From an uncultured Ellagibacter sp. (lineage in GTDB: Bacteria > Actinomycetota > Coriobacteriia > Coriobacteriales > Eggerthellaceae), in the NCBI GenBank assembly GCA_934661105.1, contig CAKUIV010000058.1:1-11960 (forward strand): DNA of 11,960 nt. Reading direction: 5' to 3'. Made by a program: the position numbers and the translations under genes. Shown piece after piece: positions 1 to 6,245 of this stretch (position 1 is its first letter; each line of letters begins with the position of its first letter). Below the pieces are notes generated by a model. It made no database searches. It was given only the letters and a program-made list of their open reading frames with translations, and was not told where the DNA came from.

Positions 1-744
1 ACCGAGGCAACCGGCTACGGCCTTGTCTACTTCGTCGACGAGTACCTCAAGAGCAAGGGCGACTCCTTCGAGGGCAAGAACGTCGTCGTCCACGGCTCCG
101 GCAACGTCGCCATCTACGCGATCCAGAAGGTCGCGCAGCTCGGCGGCATGGTGCTCGCCTGCTCCGACACCCACGGCTGGGTCGAGGACCCCGACGGCAT
201 CGACTACCAGGTGCTCGAGCACGTCTACAACAAGAAGCGCTCCGGCAACGACAAGGGCGTGACGCTCGCCCTGTACGTCGATGAGCGCCCGAACGCGACC
301 TGGCACGAGGAGGACGGCCGCGGCGTGTGGCAGCTTCCCTGCGACATCGCGCTTCCCTGTGCACGTGAGAACACGCTACACCTCGAGGACGCCAAGGCGC
401 TCGTCGCAAACGGCTGCAAGGTCGTCGGCGAAGGCGCGAACATGCCGACCACGATCGAAGCGACCACCTACTTCCTCGACAACGGCGTGGCGTTCTTCCC
501 CGGCAAGGCAGCGAACGCGGGCGGCGTGCTCGTGTCCGGCCTCGAGATGAGCCAGAATGCCGAGCATCTGAGCTGGACGTTCGAAGAAGTCGACGGCAAG
601 CTCGAAGAGCTCATGCGCGGCATGTTCCACAACGTGGACGACACCGCCAAGGAATACGGACACGAGGGCAACTACGTCATGGGCGCGAACATCGCCGGCT
701 TCAAGAAGGTCGCCGATGCCATGATCGCTCAGGGCGTTTGCTAG
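1..744 (+). CDS. gdhA: NADP-specific glutamate dehydrogenase, C-terminal part (5' end outside window)
   Basis: The frame is open from the first base and ends at TAG 742-744, giving 247 residues. This matches about residues 200-447 of the ~447-residue hexameric bacterial GDH. The enzyme interconverts 2-oxoglutarate plus ammonium and glutamate in the cytoplasm. Visible landmarks are TEATGYG at residues 1-7 of the fragment, the Rossmann dinucleotide loop GSGNVA (32-37), and ACSD (53-56), where Ser rather than an acidic residue after the second strand favours NADP(H). Further on are DIALPCA, GEGANMPTTIEAT, PGKAANAGGV and SGLEMSQN, and the end ANIAGFKKVADAMIAQGV is typical of the family. The N-terminal substrate-binding domain and catalytic Lys lie upstream of the window. 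The gene is convergent with the next one and they share a terminator. Identity is near certain; NADP preference is inferred from the family. Confidence 0.96.
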   Translation, partial: TEATGYGLVYFVDEYLKSKGDSFEGKNVVVHGSGNVAIYAIQKVAQLGGMVLACSDTHGWVEDPDGIDYQVLEHVYNKKRSGNDKGVTLALYVDERPNATWHEEDGRGVWQLPCDIALPCARENTLHLEDAKALVANGCKVVGEGANMPTTIEATTYFLDNGVAFFPGKAANAGGVLVSGLEMSQNAEHLSWTFEEVDGKLEELMRGMFHNVDDTAKEYGHEGNYVMGANIAGFKKVADAMIAQGVC

Positions 745-763
745 GGCGAAACCGCATCAAGAG

Positions 764-798
764 AAAAAAGCGAGTCGCTTCGTGCGACTCGCTTTTTT
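764..798. terminator. Bidirectional Rho-independent terminator between gdhA and the convergent gene
   Basis: There is a perfect 15-bp inverted repeat (arms 764-778 and 784-798) around a 5-nt loop, TTCGT. The outer six pairs are A-T, so the stem ends in T6 on the plus strand and also in T6 on the minus strand. It lies 19 bp after the gdhA stop and 8 bp after the stop of the minus-strand gene ending at 807. It can therefore stop transcription from both sides. Confidence 0.93.
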
Positions 799-806
799 GC
801 TGCCTG

Positions 807-1697
807 TTATTGTCCTGAAATCGTTTTCGCCGAGACGACGTTGCTCGGAGAGATGAGGAGGGCGCCGACAGATCCCTTCGCCGGCGTAGCGACAACGAAG
901 ATGCCGTTTTCCGTCTCGCCCATCTTCGAGGCATCGACGTCGTCGGTCGACACAACGATGTCGATTCCGTCGGCACCCTTGAGGATAGATGCGTTCGGAA
1001 CGATCGCGATGACGTAATCGACCCCCTGGTCGGTGAAGTACTTCACCTTCTCGTCCACGAGAATGCGCGACGTCTCGGTTGCAAGGCTGAAAACGCCGTA
1101 GCGCTTTCCTCCCCGCTTGACGATCATGCCTTCGTCGTACACTCCGGGATTCACAGTGTCGAGCAGAAGGACCGACGCTCCCTTGTCCTTGTAGGTCGCT
1201 TCGACGTCCGAAAGCGAAACGTCGGCCTTCTCCTTCTTATGACCGGCAAGAGGCGTGCGCGGCGTATCCTGCGACTCGGCATCGGGCGCATTCGCCGCGG
1301 ATTGCGCATTCGCTGCCGCGGCATCGGCCGCGTCGACGGCCTTCGATTGCTTGGAAGAATCGACCGTCAGGGACGTTTCGGCTTCAGAAGACGCCCCGTT
1401 CGCTTCTTTCGCCTGGTCGACAGCCTGGGAATCAGGCACAGTCGACTCGGCCTTCGACGTCTTTTCGAGAGACGTGTCGGAGGCGTCGGCCTGATCCTCG
1501 TCGAACGTGCCCTCGTAGGCGATCACGGTATAACCGTCCATGTTGCCGAAGGTGTCGTCGAGGTTCGACGCCGCGATGTTCCACGAGTGACCGGCGAAGA
1601 TGTATCCGAACAGCACGCCTCCGGCCGCAATGGCGAGCACCAAAAAAACGATGAGCGCGATTTTTTCGCGAGAAGTCTTTTCCATAATGCGATTCAT
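807..1697 (-). CDS. Membrane-anchored protein of unknown function with degenerate 5'-nucleotidase/metallophosphoesterase-like C-terminal half
   Basis: This is a 296-residue protein of no firmly recognised family. Residues 1-12 are basic and cytoplasmic; 13-34 form one hydrophobic segment with no lipobox Cys, so it is probably an anchored protein with the rest outside. Residues 65-158 are a low-complexity Ala/Ser/Asp/Glu linker. Residues 159-296 look folded: a strand-like ASVLLLDTV (174-182), GKRYGVFSLATETS (197-210), GVDYVIAIVPN (225-235), GIDIVVSTDD (244-253) and GIFVVATPAKGSVGALLIS (265-283). That order resembles the extracellular UshA-type 5'-nucleotidase core, but the metal ligands (DxHG, GD, GNHE, GHxH) are absent, so catalysis is unlikely. 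The phosphoesterase link is my inference from strand order. The start at 1697 is chosen over the in-frame ATG at 1685 because GAGGG (1710-1714) lies upstream. It is the last gene of the uvrA-transporter run, 126 bp after the transporter stop. Confidence 0.8.
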   Translation of the reverse strand: MNRIMEKTSREKIALIVFLVLAIAAGGVLFGYIFAGHSWNIAASNLDDTFGNMDGYTVIAYEGTFDEDQADASDTSLEKTSKAESTVPDSQAVDQAKEANGASSEAETSLTVDSSKQSKAVDAADAAAANAQSAANAPDAESQDTPRTPLAGHKKEKADVSLSDVEATYKDKGASVLLLDTVNPGVYDEGMIVKRGGKRYGVFSLATETSRILVDEKVKYFTDQGVDYVIAIVPNASILKGADGIDIVVSTDDVDASKMGETENGIFVVATPAKGSVGALLISPSNVVSAKTISGQ

Positions 1698-1735
1698 TAT
1701 AGGCGTGCACCCTCACGCCCGCTCACGCAGCGGGC
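1696..1735 (-). promoter_or_regulatory. Cluster of small hairpins around the ribosome binding site and start of the 807-1697 gene
   Basis: On the minus strand, a 7-bp hairpin (arms 1729-1735 and 1717-1723, loop GCGTG) is followed by a 6-bp hairpin (arms 1714-1719 and 1702-1707). The loop of the second one carries the putative Shine-Dalgarno AGGG. The two share bases 1717-1719, so they compete. A third inverted repeat, ATAATG/CATTAT, spans the two candidate start codons (from 1699 to 1683). The pairings are seen directly; any regulatory role is inference. Confidence 0.3.
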
Positions 1736-1823
1736 AACTGACAGAAATTCGACGCAGAGACGGAAACGGCGCGGAAGGCTCGAAGAGGCCGATTGATGGC
1801 GCAAGGCGGGCAAACGCGCTTGG

Positions 1824-2747
1824 CTACGCAGGCACTTCGCTTTCCGCAGCAGCAGGCTTCTCCTCGCGTTGCGTCATAAGGAGAACCATGACGACGATCA
1901 TGGCGCAACCGGCGATGTCGAAGGGGCCGACCTCGGTTCCCAGCCACACGGCCGATATGACCGTCGCCGCAACCGGCTCGATGCTTCCCACAAGACCCGC
2001 ACGTATGGGACCGGCCATCTTCACGCCCTGCAAGAACATGAGATAAGCGAAAAACGTTCCGATAACGACCATCGCCGTCATCGCCAACACGATCTGAGGG
2101 GTTACCGTGACCTCGATATTCCATGGCTGCACAGCCGCATTCGCAATGATCGCGGCGAACGCCATCGACACCGTCGTCGTCGCGACGCTTCCCCATCGAT
2201 CGAGCAGCTTCACGGGCATGAGCGTGTAGAACACGAGCGAACAGGCCGATCCCGCACCCCAAAGCAGCGCCTCAACAGGGATGGCGAGCGTACCGGGGTT
2301 GCCTTTGGTGGCGATGCAGACCGTACCGAGAATGGCGAGCACGACGCCCAAAAGCTCCCGCATCTTCGGCAGGCGCTTCATCTGCACGCAGATGCACACC
2401 ATGATGATGACGAGGCCGCACCGTTCAAACACGGTCGCCGTGCCTGCGTTCGTAACGGAGATGCACCCTTGATAGCACACCTGAACAAGCAGCACGCCGA
2501 AGATCGAGAACGCGAAAAGCTTCGCTACCTCGCGAGGCTGCTTCAAGATAGCGACGAGCGTGTCGCGTCGCGTGACAAGGCAGAACACCAGGTACAGCAA
2601 CGCCGCAAACGCAAGCCGCACGCATACGTTCCACGCAAGCGGCACCCCGTAGACGTCCATGAGAAGCTGCGCGCATGTCCCGGAAAAGCCCCAGCAAATC
2701 GCGCCAGTCGCCGTGCAGAGCAATCCCTTGAGCACCCGATTGTTCAT
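1824..2747 (-). CDS. EamA-family (drug/metabolite transporter superfamily) permease
   Basis: This 307-residue integral membrane protein has about ten hydrophobic segments arranged as two EamA repeats (roughly 8-146 and 155-293), the standard DMT layout and length. The first repeat opens with GAICWGFSGTCAQLL (15-29), the usual start of TM1. The second ends with VGSIEPVAATVISAVWLGTEV, which matches the EamA signature around TM9 (a Glu-Pro in a small-residue helix). The last residues (TQREEKPAAAESEVPA) form a charged cytoplasmic tail. Family members export or import amino acids, metabolites or drugs; the substrate cannot be read from sequence. The start is supported by AGGG 6-7 nt upstream of the ATG at 2747. 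It lies 73 bp downstream of uvrA on the same strand and may be partly cotranscribed with it. I see no functional link to repair. Confidence 0.92.
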   Translation of the reverse strand: MNNRVLKGLLCTATGAICWGFSGTCAQLLMDVYGVPLAWNVCVRLAFAALLYLVFCLVTRRDTLVAILKQPREVAKLFAFSIFGVLLVQVCYQGCISVTNAGTATVFERCGLVIIMVCICVQMKRLPKMRELLGVVLAILGTVCIATKGNPGTLAIPVEALLWGAGSACSLVFYTLMPVKLLDRWGSVATTTVSMAFAAIIANAAVQPWNIEVTVTPQIVLAMTAMVVIGTFFAYLMFLQGVKMAGPIRAGLVGSIEPVAATVISAVWLGTEVGPFDIAGCAMIVVMVLLMTQREEKPAAAESEVPA

Positions 2748-2771
2748 TCTTTACCCTGTTCACCCCTCGAG

Positions 2772-2809
2772 AAAAAGCCCTATCCCCTCTGCTTGGGTGA
2801 AGCAAAGGG
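2772..2809 (-). terminator. Possible weak terminator after uvrA
   Basis: A 10-bp stem (arms 2785-2794 and 2800-2809, one G-U pair on the minus strand, loop CACCC) lies 12 bases beyond the uvrA stop codon at 2821. A run of five T on the minus strand (2772-2776) comes only after an 8-nt gap, so this is not a textbook intrinsic terminator. It may attenuate transcription into the transporter gene. Confidence 0.4.
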
Positions 2810-2820
2810 ACTCGCCCATA

Positions 2821-5703
2821 CTACAGCATCTTCTTGAGGAACTCGCCGGTATGGCTTTCGGGGACCTTCGCAACCTGCTCCGGCGTGCCCTTTGCGACGA
2901 TGGTGCCGCCGCGCTCACCGCCCTCCGGACCGAGATCGACGATATAGTCGGCTGACTTGATGACATCGAGATTGTGCTCGATGACGAGGACGGTATTTCC
3001 CGCATCGACGAGACGTTGCAGAACGACGAGCAACTGTCGAACATCCTCGAAATGAAGACCGGTGGTCGGCTCGTCGAGGATGTAGAAGGTTTTGCCGGTC
3101 GAGCGCTTCTGGAGTTCGCTTGCAAGCTTCACGCGCTGCGCTTCACCGCCCGAAAGCGTGGTTGCCGATTGACCGAGACGGATGTAACCGAGTCCCACAT
3201 CGAACAGCGTCTGAAGCTTGCGTTTGATGCCGGGGATGTTCTCGAAGAAGGCAAGCGCGTCCTCGACCGTCATGTCGAGGACTTCCGCGATGTTCTTGCC
3301 GCGATAGGTCACCTGGAGCGTTTCGCGGTTGTAGCGCTGGCCGCCGCATACCTCGCAGGGAACGTACACGTCGGGAAGGAAATGCATCTCGATCTTGATC
3401 TGGCCGTCGCCCTTGCACGCTTCGCACCGGCCTCCGCTCACGTTGAAGCTGAAGCGACCTGGCGCATAGCCGCGCGCCTTCGATTCGCTCGTCGATGCGA
3501 ACAACGCTCGGATGTCGTCCCATAGCCCGATATAAGTCGCCGGGTTGCTGCGCGGAGTGCGGCCGATGGGGCTTTGGTCGATGTTGATGACCTTGTCGAT
3601 GTTTTCGATACCGGTGATCTTGCGATACTCGCCAGTCCGCCGATGCGCATGGTTCACGCGGTTCGCGAGCGCCGGGGCGAGCGTATCGGTGATAAGCGAG
3701 CTTTTGCCCGAACCGCTCACGCCGGTGATCACCGTGAACGTCCCGATCGGAACCTCGAGGGTGACGTTTTTCAGGTTGTTTTCCTTGGCGCCCGTCATCT
3801 TGATGGAGCCGCGTTTGGGATGGCGGCGGGTCTTGGGCACCTCGATCTTGCGGCGCCCCGAAAGGTAGTCGGCCGTAAACGAACCCTCTGCCTTCATAAT
3901 CTCCTCGGGCGTTCCCGCGGCGACCACCTCGCCGCCCCGCTCGCCGGCGCCCGGTCCCATGTCGACCACGAAGTCGGCCGCACGGATCGTGTCTTCATCA
4001 TGCTCGACCACGATGACGGTGTTGCCCAAGTCGCGCAGATGCTCGAGCGTAGCGATAAGCCGTTCGTTATCACGTTGGTGAAGGCCGATAGACGGCTCGT
4101 CGAGGATGTAGAGAACGCCCATGAGCCCGGCGCCGATCTGCGTTGCAAGACGGATGCGCTGCGCTTCGCCACCCGAGAGCGTCGCCGTGGCGCGATCGAG
4201 CGTAAGGTAGTCAAGCCCCACGTCGACAAGGAACTTCAGACGAGCCTTGATTTCCTTCACGATGGGCCCGGCAATGCGCTCGGCCTGACCGGCAAAGGAA
4301 AGGCCGTCGAAGAAGGCGTAGGAATCGACCGCCGACATCTCCGTCACGTCATGGATCGACTTCCCTCCAACGGTGACGGCGAGGATTTCCGGCTTCAGGC
4401 GCTTGCCGCCGCAGGTTTTGCAGGGAACGGTGGCGAAGTATTGCTCAAGGCGCTCGCGCTGGGAATCGGTCTGCGCTTCCTGGTAACGGCGCATGACCGC
4501 GGCGAGCACGCCTTCCCACTCGATGTACCAATACGTTTCGCGCTTGTCGACGGTAACGTAGTCGACGCGCACCTTTTCCTTCCCGAGGCCCTTCATGATG
4601 GCGTCCTGGGCCTTTTTCGGCATGTCTTCCCAAGGCGTGTCGGCCGTGGTGCCGACATGTTTCGCAACCGCCTTGATGACCTGCGGATAGTAGTTTCCCG
4701 TGCGAAACGGCGCAATGACGCCTTCGTTCAAGGTGAGCGATGGGTCGGGAATAACGAGCGACGGGTCGACTTCCTCGCGGCTGCCGATGCCGAGGCAATC
4801 GGGGCAGGCGCCGTAAGGCGCGTTGAACGAGAAGTCGCGCGGCTGGAGCTCGTCCATGGAGTGGCCGTGTTCGGGGCATGCGAGCGCGAGGGAGAACAGG
4901 TGCTCGCCCGCACCGAGGCCGCCCGTCGCGCCGCTCGATTTGCCGCCCGCGTCGCCCTGAGGCTTGCCGTCGGGCCCGAGAACCTGCACGAGCACGCGCC
5001 CCTCGGCAAGCTTCGTCGCGTTTTCGACCGATTCGGCGATGCGGGTCGTCGCGGAGGCCTTGAGCACCACGCGGTCGACGACGACGTCGATGAAATGCTT
5101 GACCTTCTTGTTAAGCGTAATCGGCTCGCCCGTGAGCTTCACGATCTCGCCGTCGATGCGAACGCGCGAGAACCCCTCCTTCGTCAAATCGGCAAACAGC
5201 TTGGTGAACTCGCCTTTCCTGCCGGCGACCACCGGAGCCATGATGATGGCCTTCGTGTTCTCGCCTTCGGCAAGGGCCAAGATGTCGTCGGTTACCTGGT
5301 CGGTTGTCTGCTTTTTGATGACGCGGCCGCATTCCGGGCAATGGGGAACGCCCACGCGGGCGAAGAGGAGACGGAGGTAGTCGTAGATTTCCGTCGTCGT
5401 GCCGACCGTCGAGCGCGGATTCTTCGACGTGGTTTTCTGATCGATGGAGACGGCGGGCGACAACCCGTCGATGCTGTCAAGATCGGGTTTGCTCATCTGC
5501 CCCAGGAACATGCGCGCGTAGCTCGAAAGACTCTCGACGTAGCGACGCTGCCCCTCCGCATACATCGTGTCGAAGGCGAGGCTCGACTTACCGGAACCGG
5601 AAAGCCCCGTGATGACGACGAGCTTGTCACGAGGAATCTCGAGATCGACGTTCTTGAGGTTATGCTCGCGGGCGCCTTTGATGACGATTGAGTTCTGTCC
5701 CAT
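2821..5703 (-). CDS. uvrA: UvrABC excinuclease subunit A
   Basis: This is a 960-residue class I UvrA (E. coli 940), the damage-sensing ABC ATPase that loads UvrB in nucleotide excision repair. ABC module one has Walker A GLSGSGKS (33-40), signature LSGGEAQR (509-516) and Walker B LYILDEPSIG (531-540). Module two has Walker A GVSGSGKS (661-668), signature LSGGEAQR (850-857) and Walker B FYILDEPTTG (873-882). CPECG (122-126) sits in the UvrB-binding region. The second zinc module is C760xxC763...C783xxC786. In the first, C276...C300xxC303, the usual second Cys is His279 (CPEH). A Gly-rich insert at about 245-266 precedes it. The ATG at 5703 starts the family N-terminus, although its ribosome site is weak (AAGAAAGAA upstream). 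A LexA-like box lies 75 bp upstream, so SOS control is likely. Identity is certain. Confidence 0.99.
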   Translation of the reverse strand: MGQNSIVIKGAREHNLKNVDLEIPRDKLVVITGLSGSGKSSLAFDTMYAEGQRRYVESLSSYARMFLGQMSKPDLDSIDGLSPAVSIDQKTTSKNPRSTVGTTTEIYDYLRLLFARVGVPHCPECGRVIKKQTTDQVTDDILALAEGENTKAIIMAPVVAGRKGEFTKLFADLTKEGFSRVRIDGEIVKLTGEPITLNKKVKHFIDVVVDRVVLKASATTRIAESVENATKLAEGRVLVQVLGPDGKPQGDAGGKSSGATGGLGAGEHLFSLALACPEHGHSMDELQPRDFSFNAPYGACPDCLGIGSREEVDPSLVIPDPSLTLNEGVIAPFRTGNYYPQVIKAVAKHVGTTADTPWEDMPKKAQDAIMKGLGKEKVRVDYVTVDKRETYWYIEWEGVLAAVMRRYQEAQTDSQRERLEQYFATVPCKTCGGKRLKPEILAVTVGGKSIHDVTEMSAVDSYAFFDGLSFAGQAERIAGPIVKEIKARLKFLVDVGLDYLTLDRATATLSGGEAQRIRLATQIGAGLMGVLYILDEPSIGLHQRDNERLIATLEHLRDLGNTVIVVEHDEDTIRAADFVVDMGPGAGERGGEVVAAGTPEEIMKAEGSFTADYLSGRRKIEVPKTRRHPKRGSIKMTGAKENNLKNVTLEVPIGTFTVITGVSGSGKSSLITDTLAPALANRVNHAHRRTGEYRKITGIENIDKVINIDQSPIGRTPRSNPATYIGLWDDIRALFASTSESKARGYAPGRFSFNVSGGRCEACKGDGQIKIEMHFLPDVYVPCEVCGGQRYNRETLQVTYRGKNIAEVLDMTVEDALAFFENIPGIKRKLQTLFDVGLGYIRLGQSATTLSGGEAQRVKLASELQKRSTGKTFYILDEPTTGLHFEDVRQLLVVLQRLVDAGNTVLVIEHNLDVIKSADYIVDLGPEGGERGGTIVAKGTPEQVAKVPESHTGEFLKKML

Positions 5704-5743
5704 ATGACCGATTCTTTCTTGCGCATAGTTGTTTTACCTGCGA

Positions 5744-5749
5744 ATTGTA
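5744..5749 (-). promoter_or_regulatory. Candidate -10 element of the uvrA promoter
   Basis: TACAAT on the minus strand is a 5/6 match to TATAAT, 40 bp upstream of the uvrA start codon. No good -35 hexamer lies 16-18 bp upstream (GAGGCT at 17 bp). The call rests on the -10 and position alone. Confidence 0.35.
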
Positions 5750-5777
5750 CCGCAGCACGACAAGAGAGCCTCGCATA

Positions 5778-5791
5778 AAAACATTTGTTCG
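5778..5791 (-). promoter_or_regulatory. LexA (SOS) operator upstream of uvrA
   Basis: The minus strand reads CGAACAAATGTTTT. This fits the Gram-positive LexA/Cheo-box consensus CGAACRNRYGTTYC at 13 of 14 positions (last base T instead of C). It lies 75 bp upstream of the uvrA start codon and just upstream of the candidate -10. uvrA is a classic SOS gene in Bacillus and many actinomycetes, so the position makes sense. The site also lies 79 bp upstream of the divergent ygbA-like start. Confidence 0.65.
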
Positions 5792-5853
5792 TTCAATGGG
5801 CACAGAATGTTCTATTTTGCCGAGGACGCATGCAGAGCGTCAATGACTTTATT

Positions 5854-5862
5854 TGATAGAAT
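5854..5862 (+). promoter_or_regulatory. Extended -10 promoter of the ygbA-like gene, possibly producing a leaderless mRNA
   Basis: TGATAGAAT matches the extended -10 form TGnTAnnnT. It ends exactly 7 nt before the ATG at 5870, so transcription would start at or next to the start codon. No Shine-Dalgarno sequence precedes that ATG, and no -35 is evident. Upstream, a 5-bp inverted repeat, GACGC/GCGTC (5825-5829, 5837-5841), could be an operator, but this is not supported further. Confidence 0.5.
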
Positions 5863-5869
5863 GTGCGCC

Positions 5870-6214
5870 ATGGAAAACACTCAACGCATCGAACGACGCC
5901 GTGCACGCGAGATCGAAACGGTCTCGCAAATGATCGCGCTCTATTGCGCGGGAAACCATGCGGACAAGGAGAAAACCGACAAGGCACGTTGCGGGGAACG
6001 CGTATGCCCCGCCTGCGCCGAGCTCGACGCCTATGCCGCGAAACGCACTGAACGCTGCCGCAAGATGCATGTGAAGACGAGCTGCGAGCAATGCGAGAAC
6101 CACTGCTACGCGCCCGAAATGCGTCTGCGCATCCGCGCAGTCATGCGCTACGCAGGCCCGCGCATGCTCGTCAAGCACCCCATCGCCGCCGTGCGGCATC
6201 TTCTGGGAAAGTAG
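5870..6214 (+). CDS. YgbA-type 'nitrous oxide-stimulated promoter' family protein
   Basis: This 114-residue cytoplasmic protein has the YgbA family pattern from end to end: RxREIETVSQMIALYC (11-26), the CPAC cluster (46-49), C63, then C72xxC75xxxC79Y, and the near-invariant VMRYAGPRML (91-100) followed by KHPIAAVRHLL. E. coli YgbA is a similar length, belongs to the NsrR regulon and is tied to growth under nitric oxide. The biochemical function is not settled, but eight cysteines suggest metal or Fe-S binding. I chose ATG 5870 because the family begins near here; ATG 5861 (three extra residues) overlaps the -10 element, and the open frame further upstream lacks family residues. The gene is divergent from uvrA and ends 11 bp from the convergent xer stop. 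A joint stress role with uvrA is possible but unproven. Confidence 0.88.
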   Translation: MENTQRIERRRAREIETVSQMIALYCAGNHADKEKTDKARCGERVCPACAELDAYAAKRTERCRKMHVKTSCEQCENHCYAPEMRLRIRAVMRYAGPRMLVKHPIAAVRHLLGK

Positions 6215-6219
6215 CCTTC

Positions 6220-6245
6220 AAAAGGTCACCCGCGCGGGTGCGCCT
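6220..6245 (-). terminator. Possible intrinsic terminator overlapping the end of the xer gene
   Basis: On the minus strand the stem is AGG + CACCC, loop GCGC, GGGTG + CCT, with a 2x1 internal loop, followed by T4 (6220-6223). The core 6227-6240 is a perfect 14-nt palindrome. The hairpin includes the last codons and the stop of xer (6226-6228), which fits the 11-bp gap to the convergent gene. The T run is short, so strength is uncertain. Confidence 0.4.

Noticed and set aside
1696..1701. TATAAT on the minus strand as a -10 for the 807-1697 gene
   Set aside because: It overlaps the preferred start codon and has no -35 at 16-18 bp (GAGCGG at 17 bp). Possible only if the true start is ATG 1685, so it is not listed as a promoter.
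1869..2837. Open frame (322 codons) opposite the EamA transporter
   Set aside because: It is rich in Arg/His, matches no family, and is antisense to a clear membrane protein.
3574..5691. Long open frame (705 codons) on the plus strand opposite uvrA
   Set aside because: It lies fully antisense to an unmistakable uvrA, has an Arg/Asp/Val/Ala-rich composition typical of GC-rich shadow frames, and shows no domain or ribosome site.
5780..5811. Inverted repeat AACATT/AATGTT with a 20-bp spacer as an NO-responsive operator
   Set aside because: The arms are short and AT-rich, the spacer is long, it does not fit the NsrR, NorR or FNR sites I know, and the left arm lies within the LexA box.
5729..5869. 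Longer N-terminus for the ygbA-like protein
   Set aside because: The extra 47 residues would overlap the uvrA control region and LexA box, and the family N-terminus begins near residue 1 of the shorter form.
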